A stretch of DNA of 64,000 nucleotides. It comes from Cyclina sinensis. Its lineage: Eukaryota; Mollusca; Bivalvia; Venerida; Veneridae. A program made the translations under genes and the position numbers. This document shows, piece after piece, positions 23,940 through 36,763 of this stretch. Positions within the stretch are counted from its first letter, which is position 1, and every line of letters starts with the position of its first letter. The notes below the pieces were generated by a model. That model was not told the origin of the DNA. It was given only the letters and a program-made list of their open reading frames with translations, and did not search any database. The stretch spans positions 17,265,530-17,329,529 of the forward strand of contig JAAONU010000016.1 in the NCBI GenBank assembly GCA_012932295.1, read 5' to 3'.

Positions 23940-25275
23940 TCTTAGGTCAAACTGCTGGTGGGATTTTGACGAAACTTCACAGGAATGATCAGTATAAAAC
24001 CCTAGTTGTGCATGTCACTGGCATGTTCCACTTAGCTGCACAAAATGGCCGCCAGAGATAGAAATATAAAAGTCTTGTTCGGCTTTCACAGGTCAAACTG
24101 CTGGTGGGATTTGGACGAAAGTTCACAAGACTGATCAGTACCAACCCTAGTTGTGCAAATGGCTGGCACGTTCCACTTCGCTGCACAAAATGGCCACCAG
24201 AACTAAAAATTGAAAAATCTATTCCGGCTTTCACTGCTGGTGGGATTTCAACGAAAGTTCACAGGACTGATCAGTACCAACCTTAGTTGTGTATATGGCT
24301 GGCATGTTCCACTTCACTGCACAAAATGGCCGCCAGAGCAAAAAATAGAAAAACCTTGTGCGGCTTTCACAGGTCAAACTGCTGGCAGGATTTCGACGAA
24401 ACTTCACAGGAGTGATTAGTACCACCCCTTGTTGTGCATATTGCTGGAACATTCTGCTTCACTGCACAAAATGGCCCCAAGAGCTAACAATATAAAAACC
24501 TGTGGCATGTTCCACTTCACTGCACAAAATGGCCGCCAGAGCAAAAAATAGAAAAACCTTGTCAGGCTTTCACAGGTCAAACTGCTGGTGGGATTTCAAC
24601 AAAACTTCACAGGAGTGATAAGTACGAACCCTAGTTGTGCATATTGCTGGAACATTCCGCTTCACTGCACAAAATGGCCCCAAGAGCTAACAATATAAAA
24701 ACCTTGTTTGGCTTTCACAGGTCAAACTGCTGGTGGGATTTTGACAAAACTTCACAGGAGTGATTAGTACCAACCCTAGTTGTGCATATATCTGGCACGT
24801 TCTGCTTCGCTGCACAAAATTGCCACCAGAGCTAAAAAAAGAAAAATCTTGTGTGGAATTCACAGGTCAAACTGCTGGTGGGATTTTTACAAAATTCACA
24901 GGAGTGATAAGTACCTAGTTGTGCATATTGCTGGCACGTTTTGCTTTGCTACACGAAATAGCCACCAGAGCTAAAAATAGAAAAATCTTGTCCAGCTTTC
25001 ACAGGTCAGACAGCTAGCTGGATTTCAAAGAAGCTTCATAGAAGTGATCAGTACTCTTGTTTTGCATTTTGCCAGCATGTTCCACTTCGCTGCACAAAAT
25101 GGCTGCCAGAGCTAAAAATAGAAAAACCTTGTGCGGCTTTCACAGGTCAAACTGCTGGCAGGATTTTGATGAAACTTCACAGGAGTTATCAGTACCAATC
25201 CTTGCATGTTTCGCTTCGCTGCAGAAAATGGCCACAGAGCTAAATAAAGAAAAAGCTTGTCCGGCTTTCACTTTT
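23940..25275 (+). repeat. Tandem array of about 140-bp units (GTCAAACTGCTGGTGGG)
   Basis: The marker CAGGTCAAACTGCTGG recurs from 23944 to 25144 with spacing mostly near 140 bases. Each unit carries CTTCACAGGAGTGATCAGTA, GTTGTGCATAT, a GCACAAAATGGCCGCCAGAG segment and an AAAACCTTGT end. A GC-rich hairpin-like head (GGCGTCGCCGTTCTCGGCGC) lies at 23849, so this may be another head-plus-core element. Some units are shortened. Confidence 0.85.
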
Positions 25276-25322
25276 TACCCCCATTTTCATGACATTAAAA
25301 ACAAATATTTTTCCACCAGACT

Positions 25323-25880
25323 GATATAATCGCCCTTCAGGAAATGTTGACAAGTGCTTATGACATAGTTCAACCCCCCAATACATGATACCAAGCTGTG
25401 TTCAGTCATAGGCCAACACACCAAAACAACCAGTCTCCAAGAGGAGGTGTTGGCGTCTTTGTCCACCAAGACTTTGACTTTATATGCATTGATACTTCTA
25501 TGGCAGATATTGAATGTGTTGGTGTTCATATAACATCTCCATCTATATCAGTATTGAATGTTTTTTAACCTCCACAACTTCACTTGCATTATTTCTGTGA
25601 ACAACTCAGTTTGATTCTTAGAAATTTACCAACTTCACAAACAATTGTTCTCGATGACTTCAATGCAACAACACAGAGCCGCTATAACAACTGATAAATC
25701 AAATTCCATCTGTGTTTGATAGCTTAAACTACTTCTGATGTTCAACACCAGTTGTCACTAGGTAACCAATATCTTTACTTTCTGATTTTAATATCATGAA
25801 GTATTTCCTCATTTCCACATCACTTTTCAGCTTCACCTACATCTGTTAAATCTGTTAAAACCAACTGCAACTTATGTTTT
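25323..25880 (+). pseudogene. Endonuclease (EEP) remnant of a non-LTR retrotransposon
   Basis: One frame reads DIIALQEMLTSAYD, a stop, then QSPRGGVGVFVHQDF, DIECVGVHITSPSISVLNVF. A shifted frame gives TIVLDDFNATTQSRYN. These match the apurinic-endonuclease-like motifs of non-LTR elements (the IALQE motif, the GGV.I.V strand, and the GDFNA motif with Gly changed to Asp). There are several stops and shifts. No RT follows. It would cut the target site. Confidence 0.65.
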
Positions 25881-25929
25881 GACTTTCACCCTGCATACCA
25901 AAAAACATGCTGCTGTTCCATCCTTAGAG

Positions 25930-26457
25930 TACGTAGATGGGAGACACACGTTTTTGTGACAAAAGTCCTTCTCGTTAAAAATTGTCCAGAGCCTTCAAAT
26001 TTTATAGAATGGTTGCCCGTATTGAGTGAAGGAACCCTATTAATTTTGGGATCAGTACGTCAAAGGTCAAGGTCACAGAGGCCTGAAGGGTGAAAAGCAT
26101 TTCCGCTCAATAACTGGAGTTCTATTGCACCCAGAGCCTTCAAACTTCATAGGATGATTGCCCTTGCTGAGTACAAGAATCCTATTGATTTTAGGGTCAG
26201 TAGGTCAAAGGTCAAGGTCACAGGTGCCCGATGAGTGAAAACCGTGAAAATTACTGGAGTTCTATTTCACCCAGAGCCTTCAAACTTCATAGTATATAGA
26301 TATATAATGATATAATGATATGTATATATATAATGTTCTTACTTATACCATAATAAATGACAGAGGCATCTGTGTCAGAAAGGTGATATCTTTTCCTTGG
26401 CCTTCCTTCCATCGGGTGCAGGGGGGAGACATGCATTTTTCACAAAAAAACATCTAG
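25930..26457 (+). repeat. F3 HT core and tail
   Basis: Two core units (CCCAGAGCCTTCAAACTTCA) are followed by an F3 tail, GGGGGGAGACATGCATTTTT, CACAAAAAAACATCTAG, before TT. GGAGACAT is the reverse complement of the F3 head at 5588. A perfect AGGTCAAAGGTCAAGGTCA lies at 26212-26230. An AT microsatellite occurs at 26290-26335. The head is missing. Confidence 0.65.
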
Positions 26458-27017
26458 TTGATTGTTGTTGTTCTTTTGTTAAACAATTATTTCATTCATT
26501 TACTTCTATAAAAAATTAGATTGAGTAAATGATGTTTTATTTTATTTTGTTCAGTTTAGTGACTGAAACTATCTTATATCTTCGTATGACATGTATGAAG
26601 ATTTTAAAATGATCCCTTCACATTGAAAATGTCTCCCAAAGTAAACCAAAAGATGGTAATCATGACCCCTTAAGATATTTCCGAGGGGAAAACCTGAATA
26701 TTTGATATCATCCTTATATGTTCATGTATTTATAAAACTGCATTTGTTTGTGTGCATTCATGATTTTTATAAGTTTAAAGTTTGCACTTACAAAAATAAA
26801 GTTATTAACTGTTGGTTTGTTTTTACATTGATCATAAGTACTGGTTGATAAAAGAGATTAATTTATAAATGGAAGTGATTATTATATTACCCTACAGTGT
26901 CCAAAACAAAGAGTAATGATACAACGTCCACATCTCTCTGAAGTCTGTCCATTTCTTCCTAACCTGGGGCCCTGGGAGAAGTCACTTCTCCCAATATTCT
27001 GAGCCAAGCGAGAGCCT

Positions 27018-27165
27018 AGAGATGACCCCTATAGCTTTTCAGGTCAAAGGTCAAGGTCACAGTGACCTTGTGTAGCAAAATAGTGTCCAATCAATTACTA
27101 TCGAATGCTTTGGCCCAGATCCTCAAAACTTCTTACGTAGGTTGGGCATGACAATTAGATGACCC
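27018..27165 (+). repeat. F2 core, right part
   Basis: The text AGATGACCCCTATAGCTTTT continues the F2 core interrupted at 19714. A perfect AGGTCAAAGGTCAAGGTCA lies at 27041-27059. It abuts a new head-like hairpin, CTCCCTTCGGGGAG. Confidence 0.6.
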
Positions 27166-29210
27166 TGACTCCCTTCGGGGAGCATATAGTCTGGCTGTCC
27201 GTCCTTCCATCTGTCCAGTTTTGTCCAGAGTATAACTGAAACACCAATAAAGGGATTTACTTATAACTTCATGAAATGATAAAGGACATTAAGAGTAAAT
27301 GCAGTGCACAAGAACCATAAGTCATCTAGTTTTCTCATCTCATTATCTCCCCTTAGTACATTTTGCTTGTCCGAAACAAATCTCTTAAACCATGAAAGGC
27401 ATTTAGTTGATATTTGGCACATTGATAGAGGGGCGCGGCAGGAAGTGCAGTGTCCAAGAACCATAACTCTAGCTGCCCCCATTTTTGTGTTGCCTGACTA
27501 TAGTGAGGGGACATATAGATGTTACTTGCAGTGTCCGCTTCGGCGGCGGCAGTGTCGGCAGTGTCCCATTTTGCTTGTATAGTGCATAATTACTAGAGGT
27601 ATCAACTTGAAACTTCATAGGTGAATACATCTCATTGTTGGGAGATGCAGTGTCCAAGAACCATAACTGTCTTTCTCAAAATTTTTGAGTTATTGCCCTT
27701 TGTAATTTTTTATACTTAATTCTTGTCCAGGGCATAACTTGAAAGGTATTGATGATATTAACTTGAAACTTCATAGGTCAATAGATCTCACTGTGGAGAC
27801 ATGCAATGCCTAAGAACCATAACTCTCTTTTGCATAATTTTGAGTTGTTGCCCTTTGTAATATTTCATACTAAAGTCTTGTCCGGGGCATAACTCAAAAG
27901 GTTTTGAAGGTGTCAGTGCCCAATAATCATAACTCTCTTTTGCATAATTTTTTAGTTATTGCCTTCTTATGCCCCCGCCATGTGTGTGTGGGCACCTTGG
28001 CCAGGCACCTTGTCTGGGTCATAACTCGAAAGGTATTGAAGAAATTAACTTAAAACATCATAGGCGAATTGATCTTACTGTGGAGAGGTGCAGTGCCTAA
28101 GAACCATAACTCTCTTTTGCATAATTTTTTAGTTATTGCCCTTTGTAATTTTTCATACTTAATTCTAGTCTGGGGTATAACTTGAAAGATGTTGAAGATA
28201 TTAACATGAAGCTTCATAAGTGAATAGATATCACTGTGGAGAGGTTCAGTGCCAAAGAACCATTACTCTCTTGATATAATTTCTTGGTTATTGCCCTTTG
28301 TATTTTTTCATACTTAATTCTTCTCCGGGGCGTAACTCAAAAGGTGTTGAAGATATCAGCTTAAAACTTCATAGCTGAATAGATTTCATTGTTGAGAGAT
28401 GCTTGTCTAAGAACTATAACTCTTTTATGTATAATTTTAAAAAAAATTTCCCTTTGTAATTTTCATACTTAATTATTGTCAGGGGCATAACTTAAAACAT
28501 ATGGAAGATATCAACTTGAAACTTCATAGGTGAATAGATCTTACTGTGAAGAGGTGCAGTGCCCAAGAACCATAACTCTCTTTTGCTTAATTTTTGAGTT
28601 ATTGTCCTTTGTAATTTTTCATACTTTATTTTTGTCCAGGGCCTATAATTCCCCATTCCATAGAAAAAAAGTTAAATAATTGGTATGCTATTGTCAGGCC
28701 ATACGTCCGACTCACAGAGTTCTAGTTTAGTTATTTCGTTAATGTTATTTTTGTCTTGTTATTATGTTATAATGTTGTCCAGAGCATAATTCTAAAATTA
28801 TATATATAATAGTGTATACATGAAGTATAGTGTTAAATAATTGTAACTCTGCCTTGCCCCATTTTTCAGTTATCTCCCTTTATTACATTTTTGATGCTTG
28901 TTGGATTTTGTCCAAAGTATATTTCAAAAACCAATGAAGGGATTTACTTCTAACTTCATAAGATGATAAAGGACATTCAAAGTAATTGCAGTGCACAAGA
29001 ACCATAACTTATGTTGACTAGTTTTCTTATTATCTCCCCTAAGTACATTTTGCTTGTCTGGAGCACAACTCTAAACTATTAAAGCCTAAAGGCTTTTATT
29101 TAATATTGGGCACATAGATAGACGGGAATTGCAGGAAGTGCGGTGTTAAAGAACGATAACATTAGCTGTCCCCATTTTTAGCTTGCCTGATTTCTAAGAA
29201 TAAGGTCGAA
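27166..29210 (+). repeat. HT-type tandem region (ACCATAACTCTCTTTTGCAT units)
   Basis: It starts with a CTCCC/GGGGAG hairpin and a CTGTCCGTCC run. Units follow with GTGCAGTGCCCAAGAACCAT, AGTTATTGCCCTTTGTAATT and AACTTGAAACTTCATAGG. An F2-like head, TATGCCCCCGCC, lies at 27969. Spacing is about 115-175 bases. No gene is present; open frames here follow the repeats. Confidence 0.7.
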
Positions 29211-29336
29211 CTATTATGGTCACTGATTCAGCAGCTGTCATGGGCAGCGTCGTAGAAAACCTTTGATGTGCTGATTATTCATAAACCATAAGGCTTAGAG
29301 TTTTGATATTTGGTGTGTAGCATTGTCTAGTAAACC

Positions 29337-30454
29337 CAGGGCTCTCGCTAGGGTCAAAATTTTGGGAGAAGTGACTTCTCCCTAAGGCAAGATTTGGGAG
29401 AAGTCAGAAGACTCCTGGGAGAAGTTAGTACTGGCAGTGCCCATTTGTGAATGACAATGACATTTAGCAAATATGTGGAGTGATTTTTATTCAACTTATT
29501 GTTAAAAACTAATGTATCTGTGGCATCCAAATTCAGTAACTTTTTTGTGAAAAGTCTGGGATGTGTTTCCAGTTTCACTAGATTTTTTTTTTAACAAACA
29601 ATTTTAAGATGTAAATAATGTTGATTCATTTTATCTGTTGCTTTCAAAAGTGACTACCACATAAATATCCAAGTCTTAGAGAAAAAGAAATGTTTTCAAT
29701 GAAAAACAGGTACTTGTAATCAAATCATGACTACTTATCTTAATCAATCAGTTGTAAGTTTGCCGTATGAAGAGTCTCTAAGACACTGTTTTCTACAAAT
29801 ATAAAAATACGTCGGCGTCGCGGAAATATATGACAAACGGAGATTTGCATTTGCTGCTTCATGTTTAATGAACTAAATATTTGCTGGAATTAGTTTCCTT
29901 TAATTTGTTAAGCTTGTCTTAAATCTACTTGAGTTTTTCTTATAAATAAATATGAGAATTAAAACAAAAATACCAAAAAGTTTTTTTGCCATTTTCATAC
30001 ACTGTTTCAATGGTTAGAATAACATTGGTAAAGCATTAATGTTTAACCCTTTGCCTTTAAAATTTAACTTTCAATTAAATTGTTAAGATATAGTTTGCTT
30101 GACTTTTAAGATTTGTAGAGTCTGTTGTACACACAACAGTTTTCTAATCTGTGTACATCCCCAATCGAATTATTGACCCAATTCAACACCTGTTGATGGC
30201 TAAATGTGTTGTGTATCGAGTGTCAACAATGAAAGGAGTAAACTGCGCTCTGATTGGTCAATGCTTTGAAGGTAGTATGTACTGATGCCTTTTCCGAGTA
30301 AAAGCTCCGCCCATAACCGGAGCTGAGCAAGTTATTGAAGTCGGCATATGAAACATTTTCGATGAAGTTGATATCGCTTTGATGCTTCATAAAGGCGAGG
30401 TCAGGGAGTTTTGAGCAACCATTTCGCCCATTTCGCCCCCTCGTGAGAGCCCTG
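29337..30454. mobile_element. CAGGGCTCTCG-ended DNA transposon, non-autonomous
   Basis: The ends are CAGGGCTCTCG and CGTGAGAGCCCTG, inverted. GTAAACC flanks both sides (29330-29336 and 30455-30461), and host F1 text resumes across the site. This fits a hAT-like element with a 7 to 8-bp duplication. A subterminal palindrome GGGAGAAGTGACTTCTCCC lies near the left end. The 1118-bp interior has no transposase. Confidence 0.75.
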
Positions 30455-30740
30455 GTAAACCTCTACCATGTTGCTTCAGATCATGACCCTAGTTCAATAT
30501 TGGCCCTGCAGTGGGGCTTATATATAGGAAAAACTTTGAAAACCTTCTTCTCTAAAACTGATTGCAACAGAGCTTTGTAATTTGATGTGAGGCATCCTAG
30601 ATCTCTGCCAAGATTGTTCGTATTATGTCCCTGGTTTGAAAATTAGCTGCACCCCAGGGAACACTTTGTTATGCATAGACTTATATAGCAAAAACCTATA
30701 AATGGAAAAGCACAAAGCCTAGAACTTAACTACTGACTTA
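30455..30740 (+). repeat. F1 core fragment
   Basis: This is F1-type text (GGAAAAACTTTGAAAACC, TGCCAAGATTGTTC) continuing from the sequence left of the transposon at 29337. No head or tail is present. Confidence 0.6.
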
Positions 30741-30764
30741 CAAGGGATGGGAAGGTATTTTCTT

Positions 30765-31010
30765 CCCCCCCCCCTGTATGGGACCCCCCCCCCCAACCCA
30801 ACATTATCTGATTCCCCCAACCCCATTTTTGTTAATGTGTCATAACATCCCCCTTTCAAGCCCTACACCAATTTTTGTTTTACATTTTTTTTTATATGTA
30901 GGTACCTGCTCCCCCCTGGTGACCACGCCATCACTGTTCCCACATCTCCCCTCACTGCTGCGCTCCCACCCCCCCCACCCCCACCCTAAAATAGAAAAAA
31001 ATTCCTGTAA
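30765..31010. other. C-rich tracts with a strong G-quadruplex motif on the minus strand
   Basis: Several runs of eight or more C occur at 30766-30795 and 30965-30986. On the minus strand 30965-30986 gives four G runs of 3, 5, 8 and 3 bases separated by single T. No coding potential is inferred; the open frame across it is low-complexity. Confidence 0.7.
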
Positions 31011-31031
31011 ACTTTTTTTTCTTTTTTTTTT

Positions 31032-34000
31032 AGCTCACCTGAGCACTGCTCACTGGGTGAGCTTTTGGGATCGTCGAATGTCCAGCGTCCTTGGGCGTCC
31101 GTCGTGCATTGTCAACAATTTGACTTGAACGACTTCTCCTCCTAAACCCCTAAGCCAACTTTGACAAAACATGCCTGGGATATTTGCATGAAGCTCTACC
31201 AAAGTTGTTCAAAGAATTCAATTCCATCAAGAACTCTTGTTGCTGTGGCAACTTAAAGGAAAAACTTTGAAAATCTTCTTGTCTGAAACCACAAGGCCCT
31301 GAGCCTTAAGATTTGGTATGTAGCATTGTCTAGTGGACCTCTACCAAGTTTGTTCAAATTATGCCCCTGGGGTCAAATTTTGCCCTGCCCCGGGGGTCAG
31401 TTGATTTTACATAGAGGAAACTTTGAAAATCATCTTGTCTGAAACCACAAGGCCCTGAGCCTTTAGAATTGGTATGTAGCATTGTCTAATGGACCTCAGC
31501 CAAGTTCCTTAAAATTATACATCTGGGGTCAAATTTGGCCCCACCCTGGGGTCATTGATTTTACATAAGCTTATATAGGAAAAACTTCGAAAATCTTCTT
31601 GTCTAAAACCAGGAGGTCCTGAGCCTTAAGATTAGGTATGTAGCATTGTCTAGTGGACCTTCAAATTAGTTCAAATTATGCCCCTGGGGTCAAATTTGGC
31701 CCCACCCCGGGGGTCAATTGATTTTGCTAAGGGAAAACTTTGAAAATCTTCTTGTCTGAAACCACATGGACCTGAGCCTGAAGATATGTTATGTAGCATT
31801 GTCCAGTGGACTTCTACCAAGTTTGTTCAAATTATGCCTCTGGGTTCAAATTTTGCCCTGGGGTCAATTGATTTTACATAGGCTTATATAGGGAAATTTA
31901 CATAGGCTTATATAGGGAAAACTTTGAAAATCTTCTTGTAGAAAGAGAGGTAACATTTTCAGTGCAAATTGTCTGGAAATTTGTCAGAAAGATTGTTTCT
32001 TTGATTTCTAGCTCAAGTTCAAATATGGGTCATCTGGGTTCAAAAACTTGGTCACAGAGCCCAAAAATAGAAAAAACTTGTTAACACTCTAGAGGTTACA
32101 TTTTTAGCTCAGCTGAGCACAAAGTGCTCAAGGTGAGCTTTTGTGATCGCCTGATGTCCGGTGTCCGTCGTCCGTCCGTCCGTGCGTGCGACGTCAACTT
32201 TTTAGCTCACCTGAGCATGCTCATGTGAGCTTTTAGGATCCTTGATTGTCCGGCGTCCGTCCGTCCGTCCGTCGTCCACAATTCATTCAAACGACATCTC
32301 CTCTGAAACCACTGGGCAAAATTTAATGAAACTTGCCTAGAATGTTCCTTGCATGAAGCTCTACCAAGTTTGTTCAAATGGTTCCGGTTCATTGCATTTC
32401 TGGGTCACAGGTGCTAAAAACAGATTTTAAAAGTTGGATCTTTAAAAATCTTCTTGTCAGAAACCACAAGGCCTGGAGCTTTGATATTTGGTATAAAGCA
32501 TCATCTAGCGGACCTCTACCAAGTTTGTTCAAATCATGGTCTCTGGGTCAATAATGGCCCCGCCCCAGGGGTAACTTGTTTTACATAAAGTTATATAGGA
32601 AAAACTTTAAAAATCTTCTTGTCAGAAACCGTAAGGCATAGAGCTAAGATATTTGGTGTGAAGCATTGTCTAGTGGACCTCTACCAAGTTTGTTCAAATC
32701 ATGGCCTCTGGGTCAAAAATGGCCCTGCCCCAGGGGTAACTTGTTTTACATAGAGTTATATAGGAAAAACTTTAAAAATCTTCTTATCAGAAACCGTAAG
32801 GCATAGAGCTAAGATATTTGGTGTGAAGCATTGTCTAGTGGACCTCTACCAAGTTTGTTCAAATCATGGCCTCTGGGTCAAAAATGGCCCTGCCCCAGGG
32901 GTAACTTGTTTTACATAGAGTTATATAGGAAAAACTTTAAAAATCTTCTTGTCAGAAACCGTAAGGCATAGAGCTTAGATATTTGGTATGTAGCATTGTC
33001 TAGTGGACTTCTACCAAGTTTGTTCAAATTATACCTCTGGGGTCAAATTTGGCCCAACCCTGGGGTCATTGGTTTTACACAGGCTTATATAGGAAAAACT
33101 TCGAAAATCTTCTTGTCTGAAACCACAAGGCCCTGAGCCTTAAGATTTAGTATGTAGCATTGTCTAGTGGACCTCTACCAAGTTTGTTCCAATTATACCC
33201 CTGGAGTCAAATTTGGCCCCATCCCGGGGTCATTTGTTTTACATAGGCGTATATAGTGAAAACTTTGAAAATCTTCTTGTAGAAAGAGAAGTAACATTTT
33301 CAGTCCAAATAATCTGGAAATTTGTCAGACAGGTTGTTTCTATGATTTCTAGCTCAAGTTCGAATATGGGTCATCTTGGTTCAGAAACTAGGTCACAGAG
33401 CCCAAAAATAGAAAAACCTTGTTAACACTCTAGAGGTTACATTTTCAGTCCTAATATCCTGGAAATTTGTCAGAAAGGTTGTTTTGATGATAATTTTTAG
33501 CTTAAGTTCAAAATGGGGTCATCTTGGGTCAAAAACTAGGTCACAGAGCCCAAATATGGAAAAACCTTGTTAACACTCTAGAGGTAACATTTTCAGTCCA
33601 AATAACCTGGAATCTGTCAGAAAGGTTGTTTCAATGATTTCTAGGTTAAATTTGAATATGTGTCATCTGAAATCAAAAACTAGGTCACAGAGCCAAAAAA
33701 TAGAAAAAAAATGTTAACACACTAGAAGCTACTTTTCAGTCCAAATATTCTCGAAATTTGTCAGAAAAAATGGTTTAATGATTTCTAGCTCAGATTCGAA
33801 TAAAGGTCATCTGGGGTCAAAAACTAGGTCACAGACCCCAAATATGGAAAAACCTTGTTTACACGCATTGGGGTAACATTTTCAGTTCAAATAACCTTGA
33901 AATTTGTCAGAAAGATTGTTTTAATGATTTCTAGCTCAGTTTTGAATATGGGTTATATGGGGTCAAAAACTACGACACAGAACCAAAAAGTAGAAAATAC

Positions 34001-34741
34001 TTGTTAATGCTCTAGAGGTTACATTTTCAGTCCAAATTTCCTTGAAATTTGTCAGAAAGGTTGTTTCAATGATTTCTAGCCTAGATTAGGATATTGGTCA
34101 TCTGGGATCAAAAACTAGGTCACAGAGCCCTAAAATGTAAAAACCATTTTAACACTCCAGAGGTTACATTTTTAGTCCAAATATCCTGGAAATTTGTCAG
34201 ACAGGTTGTTTTAATGATTTCTAGCTCAAATACTAATATGGGTCATCTTTGGTCAAAAACTAGGTCACAGAGACCAAATATGGAAAAACCTTGTTAACAC
34301 TCTAGAGGCTACACTTTCAGTCCAAATAACCTGAAAATTTGTCAGAAAGGTTGCTTCTATGATTTCCAGCTCAACTTTGAATATGGGTCATCTGGATTAA
34401 AAACTAGGTCACAGAGCCGAAATATCGAAAAACTTTCAGTCCAAATAACCTTGAAATTTGTCAGAAAGATTGTTTCAATAATTTCTAGGCCAAGTTTGAA
34501 TATGGATCATCTGGGGTCAAAAACTAGGTCACAGAGCCCAAATATGGAAAAACCTTGTTAACACTTTAGAGGCTACACTTTCAGTCCAAATAACCTTGAA
34601 ATTTGTCAGAAAGATTGTTTCAATAATTTCTAGGCCAAGTTTGAATTTGGGTCATCTGGGGTCAATTAACCAGGTCCATAGCAACTTTGTTAAAAGCAGT
34701 CATATTCAGGTGAGCGATATAGGGCCATCATGGCCCTCTTG
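31032..34741 (+). repeat. Nested F1 HT elements with long tandem core
   Basis: Three F1 heads (31032, 32106, 32214) precede one tail (ending 34741: CAGGTGAGCGATATA, GGGCCATCATGGCCC, TCTTG). The head at 32214 lies about 110 bases after that at 32106, directly behind its CGTCC run, as if one element landed in another. Core units of about 160-170 bases (TCTTGTCTGAAACCACAAGG) give way near 33250 to units of about 145 bases (TTTCAGTCCAAATAACC, TTTGTCAGAAAGGTTGTTT, AGGTCACAGAGCCC). Confidence 0.75.
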
Positions 34742-35433
34742 TTCTTCAAACAACTTCTTCTCCTGAACTGCTGGGCCCCGGGGTCAAAATTGGCCCTGGC
34801 CCGGGGGCCCTTAATATGTAAAAAAGGCAATCTTTAAGAACCTTCTTACTGGAAACCTCAATGCCTACAGCTTAGATATTTGGTATGCAGCATTGTCTAG
34901 TGAACCTCTACCTAGTTTGTTTGAAAAATGTCCCCAGGATCACTATTGGCCCTGCCCGAGGGGTCACAAGTTTTAAATAGCACTATAGAAGAAAATCTTT
35001 AAAAATCTTCTTGTCTAAAACCACAAGGCCTAGAATTTTATAATTTGGCATGAAGCAAGCTTTATCAAGCTTTTTGAAATTATTAGATTAGGTTAAAGGT
35101 CACGGAGACTAAAAATAGATTTATCTACTGTACCTCATAGAGCCTTCATTTATACATGTAGACCAATATCTTTGATATTTAGTATATAGGTTCATTGCTT
35201 GGACGTCTACCTATGGGTAGGGTTTGAGGTCACTGGGTCAAGGTCAAGGTCACCATAGCTTATGATAGATATTTCTACTTTCTGTCATAGAGCCTTTATT
35301 TATTGACTGATATTTTACATATTTGGTTTGTAGGCACTTACATATTTTCAATTAAAAAATGAAATACTGCTTAACAGCAAACCTACAGCCAAAGTACTCA
35401 GGTGAGCGATCCAGGGCCATCATGGCCCTCTTG
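34742..35433 (+). repeat. F1 HT element 3' part
   Basis: F1 core text leads into a conserved 3' region (GGGTCAAGGTCAAGGTCACC at about 35237, TTAACAGCAAACCTACAGCC) and a canonical tail ending at 35433. The same 3' region recurs at 62825-63212 with only scattered differences. Confidence 0.75.
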
Positions 35434-36763
35434 TCAGTCAAAATATCCCAGAAATTTGTCAGAAAGGTTTTTTTGATGATTTCTAGGTCAAGTTCGAATA
35501 TGGGTCATCTGGGGTCAAAAACTACGTCACATACATGTAGCCCAAATATGGAAAAACCTTGTTAACACTCTAAAAGATACATTTTCAGTCCAAATAACCT
35601 GGAAATCTGTCAGAAAGATTGTTTCAATGATTTCTAGGTAATTATTTTTAAATATTGATCATCTGGGGTCAGAAACTAGGTCACAGAGCCCAAAAATAGA
35701 AAAGAAAAATTGTTAACTCTCTAGAGGCTACTTTTCCGTTCAAATATTCTGGAAATTTGTCAGAAAGGTTGCTTTAATGATTTCTAGCTCAGATTCGAAT
35801 ATGGGTCATCTGGGTTAAAAAACTAGGTCACAGACTCCAGATACGGAAAAACCTTGTTAACACTCTTGAGGTAACATTTTCCGTTCAAATAACCTTGAAA
35901 TTTGTCAGAAAGATTGTTTCAATGATTTCTAGCTCAGTTTTGAATATAGGTTATCTGGGTTTAAAAACTAGGTCACAGGGCCAAAAAGTAGAAAAACCTT
36001 GTTAATGCTTTAGATGTTACATTTTCAGTCCAAATGTCCTTGAAATTTGTCAGAAAAATTCTTTCGATGATTTCTAGCTCAGCTTTGGTTATGGGTCATT
36101 TGGGATCAAAAACTAGGTCACAGAGCCCAAAAATGTAAAAGCCATTTTAACACTCCAGAGGTTACATTTTCAGTCCAGATATCCTGGAAATTTGTCAGAC
36201 AGGTTGTTTTAATAATTTCTAGCTCATTTTCTAATATGGATTATCTTGGATCAAAAACTAGGTCACAGAGCCCAAATATGGAAAAACCTTGTTAGCACTA
36301 TAGAGGTAAGATTTCAATTCAAAATAACCTTGAAATTTGTCAGAAAGGTTGCTTCTATGATTTCTAGCTCAGTTTTGAATATGGGTCATCTGGAGTAAAA
36401 AACTAGGTCACAGAGCCCAAATATCGAAAAACTTTGTAAACACTCTAGAGGCTACATTTTCAGTCCAAATGTCCTGGAAATTTGTCAGAAAAATTGTTTT
36501 GATGATTTGTAGCTTGAGTTTGGATATTGGTCATCTAGGGTCAAAAAATAGGTCACAGCCCAAATATCGAAAAACCTTTTTAACACTCTAGAGGCTACAT
36601 TTTCAGTTCAAATAACCTGCAAATTTGTCAGAATGATTGTTTCAATTATTTCTAGGTCAAGTTCGAATATGGGTCATCTGGGGTCAATTAACCAGGTCCA
36701 TAGCAACTTTGTTAAAAGCAGTCATATTCAGGTGAGCGGTAATGGGCCATCATTGCCCTCTTG
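35434..36763 (+). repeat. F1-type tandem core, about 145-bp units, with tail
   Basis: The array resumes directly after the tail at 35433 with the same unit as 33250-34690 and ends in its own tail at 36763 (CAGGTGAGCGGTAAT, GGGCCATCATTGCCC, TCTTG). The element ending at 35433 may therefore be inserted in one larger array. Confidence 0.75.

Larger units (their letters stand above)
19715..27017 (-). mobile_element. Possible long CAGGGCTCT-ended element with nested insertions
   Basis: The left end CAGGGCTCTTGCAAGGGGGC resembles the right terminus of the element at 29337-30454 read in reverse. The right end (GGGAGAAGTCACTTCTCCC, then CAAGCGAGAGCCT) resembles its left terminus in reverse. F2 repeat sequence stops at the left end and resumes at the right. 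No transposase is seen inside, and several later insertions fill it. Boundaries and unity are inference. Confidence 0.4.

Noticed and set aside
30778..31128. Proline- and histidine-rich open frame as a protein
   Set aside because: It is translated from C-rich low-complexity DNA and an F1 head.
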